This document shows positions 34,644 through 46,800 of a stretch of 64,000 nt of DNA, piece after piece. Every line of letters begins with the position of its first letter. The first letter of the stretch is position 1. This DNA comes from Physcia stellaris. Its lineage: Eukaryota > Ascomycota > Lecanoromycetes > Caliciales > Physciaceae. Location of the stretch: NCBI GenBank assembly GCA_018902385.1, contig JABSSW010000022.1:434001-498000 (forward strand), written 5' to 3'. The notes under the pieces were generated by a model. The model was not told the origin of the DNA, did no database searches, and was given only the letters and a program-made list of their open reading frames with translations. The position numbers and the translations under genes are program-made.

Positions 34644-34813
34644 TGCTAGAACATTTGATCAGATTTGACAGAAACTTCTGTTTGCTGATCAATTGAATTG
34701 ATTCGTGCCTGTCAATTGAAGTTGACCGTATGTAGATTAGTGCTTTCTGCTTATAAGCAGACTTCGTTTCATAGAATTAATACAATTTCTTACATCTCTT
34801 CTTGCTTCTAGCA
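34644..34813 (+). repeat. Right LTR of element A
   Basis: 170 bp, TGCTAG...CTAGCA. It is poorer in GG/CC than the left copy, and almost all differences are transitions toward A/T. Confidence 0.9.
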
Positions 34814-34818
34814 ATTTT

Positions 34819-35401
34819 CTTTTCGTCATTGAATCAAAACTTTTTTAGTTCGCTTATCGCATCTATAAATTCTTCACAAAAACGAAAACGTCAAAATTAC
34901 ATCGTGAAACAACGAAAGTTCGTTCGAAGCTTCTGATTCGATCACTGCTTGAAACATAACAGCAAATTTTCGTATAAGTTGATTAAATAGAAGTTTCGTC
35001 AGAAATACGACGACAACGATTTTTTCGACGACGTCATTCGTCGTTGCATCGATTCGCATGAAATCTTTCTTGACGACATCAAAATTAAGAACTCTCATTG
35101 CCGTAATAGACAAGAAAAATGAAAAAAAATGAAAAACTCGTTGTTTCAATGACAATTGAAAAAGCAAAAACAACGAATGTCTATAAGCGAAACAATATTG
35201 AAAGAAATGATTTTGAAATTTTGACAGAAATTGATCGCACTGATTTTTGAATACGAAAAAATCAAGAACACGAATAAGAAGTTCAAGATTTTTATTGATT
35301 GACTAGACGAGTACAAAGCTCGTCATCATATCAAAAAGCATGTTCGACATGACGAATCGAGAAGAGTAAATAAAGAAAAATTAAAAAAAAATCTGAAAAA
35401 A
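34819..35401 (+). mobile_element. Internal piece of the pogo-like element between A and B
   Basis: 583 bp bounded by the ATTTT duplication of element A and the A-run duplication of element B. AT-rich, and coding for the N-terminal part of the transposase by position only; I could not recognise the helix-turn-helix. Confidence 0.55.
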
Positions 35402-35762
35402 TGTAAGACTTTTTTTCTCAAAAAACTGATTTATTTGCATCAATTGATTAAAGTTAAAGCTGCATGTCTTTGATATTCAGACGAATCGCTGCTTCATCAA
35501 AAACAGAATTCGTGATTTACTATGTATCTGGCGATTTCTTATCGAAATTCTCAACGACTATCGCATATCGCTAATACATGATTTATTTCTAGCTTTCAAA
35601 ATTTTCGAATTGAAACTCATGCAATTTTTTTGATTACATCGTTCGACGAATATATCGAAATCTGTTCTTTAAAGTTTGAGCATCAATGTCGAGCAATCGA
35701 TTTTTCGTTTTTGATTTGAATCATTGCAAGTCGCTTACTCGATTTCGATTTGCATCGTTACA
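35402..35762 (-). repeat. Left LTR copy of element B (3' LTR in its own orientation)
   Basis: 361 bp, bounded by TGTAA and TTACA, matching 42,168-42,528 over its full length with scattered transitions in both directions. Confidence 0.9.
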
Positions 35763-38700
35763 CTATTTTCTTTCAACGAAATCGAAATTTCATGAAATTC
35801 ACGTGTCTGACGTTCACGAATCGACGACGAATTTTTTCGAACATCATTCGCTGATGACGTCGTCGTTTTGTGACATTTTCAAAAAACTTGCTCTCGAAAA
35901 CGATTTCGAAAATGATGATGAAAAAAAAAAATGAAAAAAAAAATCTGAAAATGTTTTATATAGTCGAGATCACTTTCGGATTGAAATTAGTTTGATTGTT
36001 GCGACGATGACGACGACGATTGTTTACATGTTTGCTTGAGCAAAAGATTTTTCGCTTTCTGTTTACGTCTCGTTAAAATCTGAAAAATTCAGTGAAAAAC
36101 AGAACAAAAAAGTGCGCGATTTGCTGAAGCAATAAGAGATGACCAAATGATATATGTTTTCAATGAAAATCTGAAAAAGACGAAATCACTTTCGCGATCA
36201 TGCGTTGATTCAATGATTTTTGCAAATGCGTTTGCTGAATCGTTGCAAATGATTGATCGAAATCTGATCAAATGATTGTATTGCGAATTATATGATTCGA
36301 CGATAATGATTTGACAACGACGAGAACTCGAATGAAAAATAGAATTTGACGAGAAAATTCGTAAACATTGTATTTAAATCAGATATTCGTCATTGATTTT
36401 TGCGAAAACGATTTGATTTTTTTTTCGATCTGAAGATTTTTGATTTGAAAATAAAATTTCTTGATTTTGACGTCGATGTAAATTTTCGGTCGTTCGATTT
36501 GCTGAAATTTTCATCGTGAAATTGACGAAAAAATTTCTTCAAATGTGTTATTTTTTCATAGAATTTTCATGTGCGATCATATTTTTCGTAGTCTTTTCAA
36601 TCTACTAGATAATAAAAATTCTTTAATCATTCAAATCGATTGGAAATTTTGCTCGTTTCGAAGTCAACATTGTCAACAATTTCACGTATTTGATACATCG
36701 AATTTTGATTTTTCACGTCAATATAATCAGAAAAAAACGTGACAAAAATTGTTGAATTTTTTTTCTTTTTTTGAATTGTTTCTTTTCAGTAAAAAAACGT
36801 GAAATACATCGTGTATATGTCATTGATCGAAAAACGTCAATTTGTAAACATTAAATTCATGTGTATCGAAAATTTTGAACGATTCGAAAAAACGATGTTT
36901 CAATTTGTTATTTCGCTTGATCTTGATATTTTTGACATTCAATCAAATCATGTCGTTTCTATTGTACGTTCTGACAATGTTTCGTTTATCTTTGAATCGT
37001 GTTTGATTTCGCTGAACATTTATCAGTTCGTTTTTGAGAACAGCAATCAATTGACGTAATTTTTTGAAATGATTTAATGTTGTCGAAATTCGTGATCGTG
37101 AATCAGAATTTTTTTCGAAAATCATTCGTGAATTATAATTCAAATTAATTCGAAACGATGACATGTTTGTTGAAACGTGATTCGCATTGTTGTAAACGAA
37201 TTCGATCATGAAAAATAAAAAAATTCAATTATCTTGAGCGAAATTGACGTATGTTCGAAAATATTGTTTCATGATATTATTTTGTCGTTTCGTCTGTTCA
37301 TCAATCTGAGAATGAAACGTTGTGAACGTTTTTTTCTTTATTTTCAGTGCATAGCACAAGAAAAAATAATATTCGAACGTGAACAATGATTCACGATCAA
37401 TAATGATAAAATTAGAAAAATCATGATATCGAATTACTTTTCGTATAAGCATTTTCGTCAAATTTTTGATCTTAATTGTCTTCGTGACGAAAATATAGTG
37501 AATCATTTTCGTAAGACGATCGACGACGACAAAAATACTGTCGTATTTGACATCGTTTCAATTCTTATTTGTTGATAAATCTGTCACGAAATTCATTGTA
37601 AAATCAGCTCAACGATATTGAGATATAGAAAGAAACTGAAATTCTTCATATGATTTATGTTTTGATGTTTTGTTTCGTTTGCAAATAGCACAGCTTTCGC
37701 AATAATTTTTGACGAATTCGAACATGTCAACAGACATGTCAGAATCGTGATTTCGATCAAATCAATAGTATTTGCGACGAAATAACTTCAGAATTTTATT
37801 CATTTCGAAATGACTTGCAAGAAAATCATCGTGACAACGTTGTAACACATCGAATCGAATTCGTTCTGATATATACAATTTGTCGTCAAAGCGAAAAACG
37901 TCATTTTCGTCAATTCAATGCTCGTCATTTTCGTTAAAAATAACTAATCTTTTTCGAAACGAAACGGCAAAAGAATTCTGAAACAGCATTTGAGAAATCA
38001 AATCGACGAGAAATTTGACTATTTTCTCGTCGTAAATCTGTTTTGAAATCATGACGTTACGCATTGCAATCAACTTTTTGAAACGTTCAGATACGTATGT
38101 TTCGTCAATCATTAGTGTGCGTCAGTCAATTTTTTGCTGATTTTCTGTCTCGTTGTGAGTTGCAAGAAAATCTGAACTTTCGATTTCGTTTTGAGATTTA
38201 CATGTTGCGACGAGCATGATTTTCACGTCAACATTCTGCTTCTGTAAAAACTTCTGAAGACGATGCAAAATTCGACGATTTTTTTCACGAACATTCTCAT
38301 TTTTTTGCATTAAGTTTGAGCGTCGAGATAACGCATTCGCTGAATTTTTTTTATTTTGACGATAATCAATACGAAAATTGTATCGTGACAATTTTTGAAT
38401 TCATCGAATCTGACGCGACGATAATTTTGTGATTTTCATGAATTTTTTCAAATTATGATGATTCGTGAAAACGAAAATTTCGTGTTGAACGTTTTTCAAA
38501 TAATGTCGTCAATGCTTGAATGTTTCAACAATGATCAACAATTTCTGATCGTGTATTTCGTAATTGCATTGTGTCGAATTCATTTTGAAAAAATAGTAAG
38601 CAATTGAATGTCATTCGTCGTCAATAAGTTGAATGAGAATTTTTTCGATCGTTTTATTGAAAGCATCGATTTCAACTCGAAATCGACAAATAGAATCGAA

Positions 38701-41700
38701 ATGATGCAATAACGACATTTCAATAAAGCAGATTTTCAGAATTTCGAACGTTTCGACAATTTCAACAGTAAAAAATTTTGCAAGACGTTGAGAATTTCGA
38801 CTTCGATTTCGTTTACGTTTTCGAGATTTGCTCTTCTTGTATGCTTTTTCAGAATTTTTCAGCATTGAAGTAAGTGAAATCGCGATACGACTGAAATTAC
38901 GAATAAATCGTCTGTAGAAGTTGATCAATTCGACGAATTGTTGAATATCATTGATTGATCGAAACATGAATCAATTTCGAATACTCTTGATCTTGTTTTT
39001 TTGCATTGTAATTTTCTTGAAAAAAATTATGTAGTTCAAAAAGTTCATTTCATCAGTATGTCATTTGCATTTATTCAAGTTGATAAAAAAATCGTGCTTT
39101 TGAAATCGATTCAATATTCACTTGACATTTTCGACGTGAATAACAAAATTCTCAAAGTAAATCAAGATATCGTCAAGATACACGATAACATTTACATCGA
39201 ATCGTTTCGCGAATGTTTTATTGATGTAAACTTGAAACGATGCGAAAGCGTTGATTAAATCAAAAGATAAAATCTGATATTCGAAATGATCGTATCGAAT
39301 TCGAAAAATCGTTTTTCATTCGTTTTCGAACTTAATACGCATTCGATTGTAAACGACGATGAAATTTAGTTGCGTATAGACTTTTGCTCGATTTAATCGA
39401 TTCAAACTTTCATCGATCAAAAACAATGAGTATCGATTCTTGATAATTACGTTGTTCAGATTTCGATAATTCACACACAATCGAAAATTCTCATTTCGTT
39501 TTTTGACAAATAGTATTGAGACGTCAACAGACGATTGTGAAAAACGTATGAAATCGTTTTTCAGATGTTTGATGATGTAATTGCGAAGAATTTTGAACTC
39601 GTTTTCGAATAGAAAGTAAATAGATTTATATGATGATTGTTTGTTTTCGACGAAATCGATGACATGATTCGAAATCGAATGTTTGAATAATTCATACGTT
39701 TTATTTTCGAAATCAAGTTTTTTGTATTTCAAATAACATTGAAACATAATGTTTTTATTGTTTTGAGTTTTTTTTGTTTTTGTTGTAACGACAAACAAAA
39801 CGTTTATTTGACGATCGAAATGCACGTTTTCAATGTTGATCGTTTCAATATTCATAAATCGAATATACAAACAATATGTTCGAATCATGTTTTGCATCAA
39901 TTTTTTAACAAACATTTCGAAATTTGAATCAAATATTTTGTTCACAATGAACATGAATTTTTCGATTTTGATACGTCATTTGAATTTTCGTATTTCGTAA
40001 TTCACATTCGAGTTGATTATCGTAAAAAAAAATAAATTTAAAATGAATTGTTCATTCGATAAATCGACTTTCAAAAAGAATTCGATGAAATATCGAGCGA
40101 TATCGAATTGATTTTTGATTTTCAAATTCAAAAAATGTATTTCGTACGTACGCAAAGTTTCGTCATTGACAATTTTAACGCGTACGAATTCAGAATGTTT
40201 CGACGAGAATTTCAGACGTTGCGTTAAACAACGAAATATAAAATTGATTTGACTTTCGTTATTCAACAGAATTTTCATGTTATGTTTTTTCTATGATCAC
40301 ATCGATGTTGATAGAAAAAATGATGACGAGCTTGCGTTTGACGAGAGTTTTGACAACTTTAATTTGAATACGATGAAGACGTCGACGAGTAATTTTCGCG
40401 AACTTCAATGATTCAATGAAACAATCAGATTTTTCGCTAGAAGAATCGAACGTGCAGTCGATATCAATAAATGAATCATTTTTCAATTTTCGAACTTGAA
40501 TGAAGATGATCAAGCTTTTTAGTTTTTTGATTTCTTTTTGCATTTTTTGATTCAATGATTTTTGAATTCACATTTGAAGTATGATTCGTTTGTTTGACGC
40601 TTTTTTCGTTTTTTTTGTTTTTTTTTTCGATCGACGAAATCGATGTTGAATTCGATTGCAAACGAATCATTTTTTCGTTTTTTTCGTCGTTTATCACGAT
40701 CATTTCGATTTTTTTCACGATCATTTTTACGGCGATTGTTTTGATCATTTTTTCGATTGTTGTTGCGATCGTTCTCGATACGTTTTTCGCGTTTCCGGAC
40801 ACGACTTTCTCGTTCAGAATTTTTTGACGATTTATTGACACGATCGTTTTGATCGTCGTGAGAATTACGATCTCGTTTTTTGCTTTCGTGATCGCGATTC
40901 AGTATATTTTTTTTTTGCTTGAGATCATGTTCAATTTTTATAATGTTATTTTGAAGTTTCTCGTACGTCGTGTTTCGTTTGATAGAATTTTTGCTCGACA
41001 TCTCAGTTCGGAGTTCAATTTTAACAAAATTTTTAAGCTTGTTCATCATTTGAAAATTGAAATGTTGCATATGAACGAATAAATAGAATTTCAGAAAGTT
41101 CAAATAAGAAATGAATTGAGATACGCTATGATTATCTAGTTGTTTGACATTCAGTCATGCGTCATAGTTATTTTGATCAAAGATTGCACGATCGATTGTG
41201 ATTTTTTCGAGCAAATAGTTCTTATACTTCTGTCAGATGAGTTGAACGAATTTCTTGATTCGTACGTGAAAGTGTCATTGCTTTTTGATCGTCTGTTTCA
41301 GAAAAATAGTGACAAATTCTATTTTCTGAACGTGCATGTTTTTTTTATGTTTGACGTTGTTGAAATCGAATTGTTGTTTCATTTTCATGACGTATTCGTC
41401 GTATATTTCATATTTTGCATTTTTTTTGTAGATGTCGAACGTCTTTTTTTGAATTTTAATGATTGATTTTTTTTCGACAATTGTAAAAACAACAATAAAA
41501 AATTTTTTCGTTCGTTTTGCGACGATTTTGATAATCATATCGCGTTCAATTTGCGTCAAAACGCGTTGTTCGTTTTGTCACGTAATATACGTTTTTAATT
41601 GATTGAAATATCGAAATTTGCGAGATGCGAAAACGTTATCGTTTGAATTTTCGAACATGTCGAATGCAAAATCATAAAGAAATTCGATAAATTTTCGAAA

Positions 41701-42167
41701 AATCGTCGTATTTTCAGAAGTATTGTTACTTTTTCGCTGAATAATTGTATCATGTTTTGAGATGTCTCGATTGAAGCGTTTTTCGTTGACGACGATTTGT
41801 GATTTCAGAATTCTGATCATGATGTAATTATTTTTCACGCTTTACAAAACTTATTTCGAAATGATTTAGAAAGACTGAATCGTGTCAGAAACACTTTTTC
41901 GATCAAAACATCGTATTATTGTTTCACGTTTGATTGTTTATGAAGAGAAAAAATGACGATGAAAGTTTTGCAAATTTTCGCGTGCGATGCGAATAAAGCT
42001 GAATTTTTTGAATAGTGTTTTCAAAGCAGTATATGATTATTAATTGCTGCACAACGATCACAGATCGCGTACGATTCGAAATTCTTGATGATGATTCGTA
42101 CGAAATGAACGATATATAGATTTCAGTCGAGAGATGCAAATCGTGATGATTATAGAAACGATTCGAA

Positions 42168-42528
42168 TGTAAAATTTTTTTTCTCAAAAGACTGATTTAT
42201 TTGCATCAATTGACTAGAATTAGAATTGCATGTTTTTGATATTTAGACGAATCGCTGTTTCATCAGAAGCAGAATTCGTGATCTATTATGTATTTGACGA
42301 TTTTTTATCGAGATTTTCAGCGACTATCGCATATCGTTAATACATGATTTATTTCTAGTTTTCAAAACTTTCGAACTGAAGTTCATGCAATTTTTCTGAT
42401 TACATCGTTCGACGAGTATATCGAAGTCTGCTTTTTAAAGTCTGAGCATCAATGTCGAACAATCGATTTTTCGTTTTTGATCTGAATCATTGCAAGTCGT
42501 TTATTCGATTTCGATTTACATCGTTACA
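42168..42528 (-). repeat. Right LTR copy of element B (5' LTR in its own orientation)
   Basis: 361 bp, TGTAA...TTACA, the partner of 35,402-35,762. Confidence 0.9.
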
Positions 42529-42533
42529 AAAAA

Positions 42534-43670
42534 ATACGCAGCGAAATCAAAATCTATTTGAATGAAAATTTCTCGTTGCATGATGTATACAACATGAATG
42601 AAACGAGTTGATTTTGACGAGCAATGTTTGATAAAACTTTTTCGAACGAGTTTACAGAAAATATAAAACAAAACAAAATCAAAATAATTGTCGCTTTATG
42701 CATCAATGCTTTTGATTCGCATAAATTCAAATCATGATTCATTGAAAACGCTAAAAATTCTCGAGCATTCGAAACTCAAAATGTAAAAATCGAGAATTTA
42801 CGTATGATGTGACGAACGAATAAAATTGCTTGAATGATTGATAAAATCTTTGACGAATATTTGAATTGATTTCGTCAAGAAATGATCAACAAAAAATGCG
42901 TGCTTTTTATAGACGACTTTTCGACACATGAAACTGATATAAATATACGAGAACTGAAAAAAAATGAATTCATGAAGTATATCAAAATCATTTTTCTGTT
43001 TCTCAACATCACGAACGTTTGTCAATTTCTTGATCAAAACATCATTGCAATCTGAAAACTGTGATACAGAAACAAATGATTTCGTTATTGCGTGAAGAAA
43101 TTCGATGCAAAATTCGAAAAAAATTCACATGCAATCATCAACATGCTCATCGTCGTCAAATGAGATATTGAATCTTGAAAATGCGATGTTATTGTCGAAA
43201 TCATCAACAACTGTTGACTCAAATCAACGATATTGATTCCGAATATGATCGTATCAAATGATTCAAATAAACGTCGTTTTAGTCGAAAACATGATCGAGC
43301 AATGCAAAAACAACTTTCTGAATCGAAACAGATCATACAGAACGTTCGATTGCAAATGATAAAAAATATCATCGCGTTGAAACGTAAAGATCGTATGTCT
43401 GACGTCAAAAACTTCTCGATCGTTCATTACGATCGATCAAAAACCGAAACAATAGTAGATACTGTTGACAATGACGAGAAAAATATCGTGAAAAAAATTA
43501 TTGAAAAGTTTCGATTTGAAAAGTCGTCAGTAAAGTCAGAATTTGAAATGAAGAAAGTGAAACTCAAAATCATCGTCAAAGTCGTCATTTCGACGTTGAA
43601 ACTCATTCAGTTGTACGAAAAGTAGCAAAAACATGATGATATTGACGTGATTCGTCAGTTTGAACGTTAC
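42534..43670 (+). pseudogene. Pogo/Fot1-like transposase fragment (DDE domain), inactive
   Basis: One plus-strand frame runs through this piece with several in-frame stops. Seen: VYNMNE at 42,585-42,602, matching the family's YNMDE first catalytic block but with Asn where Asp is expected; KIIVALCINAF; then VLFIDDFSTH at 42,900-42,929 (family LLLDNAPSH, second Asp); FLDQNIIA with Asp at 43,032 (family PMDQGII, third Asp); YRNK and RYCVKKFDA; and after 43,233 a Lys/Arg-rich tail with AMQKQLSESKQIIQ. Family knowledge: pogo-type Tc1/mariner transposases use a DDD/E triad and insert at TA. The altered first Asp and the stops make it inactive. Confidence 0.8.
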
Positions 43671-43806
43671 TGTTATGTGTAAGAAATTTGCATTGTTTCT
43701 ATGAATGATTTCTGATCTAAGTACAACAAATGTCAAGATCGATTAGATTTGTTTTTCGACTAGTTCTGTTCAGTGATTAGCTAGTCATAGCAATAAGCAC
43801 GTAACA
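43671..43806 (-). repeat. Left LTR copy of element C (3' LTR in its own orientation)
   Basis: 136 bp, bounded by TGTTA and TAACA. More A/T-shifted than its partner at 51,887-52,022. The flanking duplication is GTTAC at 43,666-43,670. Confidence 0.9.
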
Positions 43807-46800
43807 AATGTCAACAAACAAAAAAAAATCGAAGCGTTTTCGTTGAGCTAAATACTAATAATCATGTCAAATTACGCATAACAAGTTCTGTCAATCGTTT
43901 CATTAATCGTCGCTTTTTTTCAGTCTTTAATTTTGATTTTTCACGTTCATTTTTGAACTCATGCAGTTTTTAGCTTCGATTTTTCACGTTCATTCTTGAA
44001 TTCACGTAGCTATCGATCTGATAATAGTGATTATTCGATGACGACGACGACGTGTTAATCGACATTCGCGATACATGTGATTTTCGCGAACGAAGCTGTC
44101 GATCTGATTTTGTCACGATAGTTATCGATTTTGTCGCGACAAAGATGATTAACGTAATTACAATAGAAAACGACGTAGTGACAATTTTTTTTTCAAAACG
44201 ACGACGATGCTTAACTGATTTGATATTGCTTTCGAATTGTTGAGTGATCGTAGTTTTTTTCGATCGACGAAACGATACGTCGAAAAATTGATGCAAATCA
44301 TCATTGTTAAAATGTTGTCGTTCGTAGTTTTCAACAAGATCAATAAATTCGATCAACTTGACAATGTTTTTTCACTCATCGTAGATTGATTCTCAATCTT
44401 TTCAACGTATCAAATATTGTGTCACAATAGTTTTGTTGTAAATTCGAAAACGTTTGTTTACTATGATTTCTATTTCGAAGTTCTTTTCGTACTCGATATT
44501 AGACATTTTTTTTATTTCAATTTCATTTGAAAAATCAGATTTGAAACGTCGATAAAAGTTTTTTTCTGACGATGTCGATTCTAGTTGAATGACGAAAATG
44601 ACGAGATGAATTTGCGAACGAAATGACAAATTTAACTCGTAAATCAAACGTTTTATTCGTCGTTTGACAAGAAACGAATCGATGCGCTGATTGAACAGCT
44701 TTGCGTTAAATTTACTAAATAGAATGTATTTTTTGTGTAGTCGTAAATAAACTTTATCGTTTGACTTGAACAGCAAAAGAATGTGACGTGAGTCGTATAT
44801 GATTTTGATTTTAATCATGACATATGAAATAGCATCGATTGCTTTTCGTTGATGTCGAAAGCGTTCGAAATCGATATCATCGATTTTGATAAATTTGCGA
44901 GTTAGAGCGATCAAAACATCGCGTAACTTGAACTCATAAATCATCTCGTTGAATGAGCGATCGATGATAGCGTTAAATGCGTTGTTCAATTGAGTTTGCA
45001 GAATTGACAAAATCTCAATTCAATCGATGTTCGAATTTTTCGTGATTAAATATCGCAAAGCGATTTTCACAATTTGATTTGATCGTTTTGACAAATCGTT
45101 TGTTTGTGCGTGATAAGCGTTGCTCATAAATAAAATAATGTTTAATTTAGCAAAAAAAACGATTCAAAAATCTGACGTGAACTTTTTGTCTCGATCGAAA
45201 ATAATGATTTTCGAAATGTTTCAATTCGTTAGCAATAGTTTATCAACAACAGCATTGACTCATTGAGCGACAAATCAATTTGCTTTGTCAATTATGATTT
45301 GTAACTGACGTGAAATCTTGTTCGTCAAATTGAATAAAATGTTCATTTTTTGTTTAAACGATAATGTCAATACGAAATTCATCGCTATTGTATGAAAAAA
45401 TAATGACGACGTGAAAATGAACATTAATTCATTATACGAACTATGTCGTTTGATTTGATTGAATTGACACTCAAAACAGTGTCGCAAATACATTCGCAAT
45501 TTTTTCGACATTGTTGACATGTATATTGTTTTCATTAATCGTCGATAGACACGATGATAATCAACGTGAAAATTGTCGTCGTGCGTTATTTTGAAAACGT
45601 TTTGCTGACAAATTTCGAATATACATAGTTTAAATTGTTCAAATTCGTAGTCATTGTTTTCATGAATATGATAGATTAACTCGTCGATTAATTGAAAGTC
45701 AATGTCAATTCGTCGATTGTTAATTTGACGATCGATTTGTGATGTTTGCGACAGATTTTTTGTGACAAATTGTGATGTAATCGATTGTTGATTAAACAAA
45801 ACGTCAATTGATTGTTTTGTCGTTTGCGAAAGACTTTTTGTAATTGACGATTGTGTAGTTGAATTGTCGAAAAATTTTTGCAAAATTTTTTTCTTTTCAT
45901 TGACTAGTCGCGCATTAAGAAATTCGAACATCGTCAAAATTTTGATTCAAACTTTATCAAATTGATAACTTTGTCGAAATTTTAATTTGAAATTTTCGAA
46001 TATTGTTATCAAATCGCTATTGTAAACATAAATGACATCGTTTTTCGAATCTATCATGTTTTCGTGAAAATTCTCGATGTCAAGTACATCGTCTTTGTCG
46101 TTAAACATACAATTATTGATAAACAATCGATTAAAAGCGTCAAATATGATGTGTGATTTGTCGAATTTGTAACGTACGTTTAATCGAAATTGAAATAAAT
46201 AGACTGAAGCGCGTATTAGCTTCATATTTAACTTATTCACATTGTTAGTGATAAGTTTGATCTGACGAACTATGAAAAAATTGACAACATGATCGATGTA
46301 TATGATTGTAACATGTTTAAATGCTTCAATTAAATGTTTAATTCGTTTCATTAATCAAATCAAATCAATCATTTTTAGCTCGATAAATCAATATTTCTTT
46401 TCAGCAAACGTCAACATTCGACTAAGAAACATGATTGATTCGACGTTTTTTCGCTTGAGTGACGTTGACGATAGTTTGATTTCGAAAACGTTTTTCAAAT
46501 CGACGTCGTTGAATAGCGATTGTTTGTCTTTGTCGCTTTTAAAATGATACATCATAACGTCAAAATTTTTGCGCGATTCATCAACGTCGACGTACAATAT
46601 TCGATTAAAATTTTGATGTATTAGTCAATTAAAACGATTGAACGAACTTTGTAATTGACGATATGAATTTTTTTTTGTTTTCGTCGAATTGTGAATCGAA
46701 ATACGTTTGTTGAAATTTTTACGAGCTTTGTCAGCATTCGACGATGAAATTTTTAACAACATAGTTTTTCGTTTGTTCAAAGCGTCAAATTTTTGAGCGT

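Larger units (their letters stand above)
27237..34813 (+). mobile_element. Element A: Ty3/Gypsy-type LTR retrotransposon, fossil
   Basis: 7.6 kb on the plus strand with 170-bp LTRs and a perfect 5-bp target duplication ATTTT (27,232-27,236 and 34,814-34,818). Parts in order: gag-like region about 28.2-30.1 kb with a C2H2-type Cys/His motif near 29.8 kb; protease region about 30.1-30.8 kb; reverse transcriptase about 31.5-32.0 kb (YVDDIVIY); RNase H about 32.0-32.8 kb; integrase about 32.8-33.8 kb with a zinc-binding H/C region; and a short 3' tail. The order RT-RH-IN places it in Ty3/Gypsy. It is broken many times over (dozens of interruptions) and cannot be active. The LTRs differ at about 10 percent, nearly all transitions, so divergence overstates age. 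Confidence 0.9.
35402..42528 (-). mobile_element. Element B: Ty3/Gypsy-type LTR retrotransposon, fossil, reverse orientation
   Basis: 7.1 kb on the minus strand with 361-bp LTRs. The target duplication is a run of five A on both sides (weak because it is low-complexity). Parts in its own 5'-3' order: gag-like region about 41.6-40.5 kb with a very Lys/Arg/Asp-rich tail; protease about 40.3-40.0 kb; reverse transcriptase about 39.95-39.3 kb; RNase H about 39.0-38.1 kb; integrase about 37.5-36.9 kb. It differs from A and C in LTR length and gag character, so it is a separate lineage. It is broken many times. Both LTRs are eroded to a similar degree. Confidence 0.88.

Noticed and set aside
43970-45010. 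Separate host gene from the longer minus-strand ORFs
   Set aside because: They lie inside element C between its LTRs, in the position and orientation of its integrase tail, and have the nest's composition.
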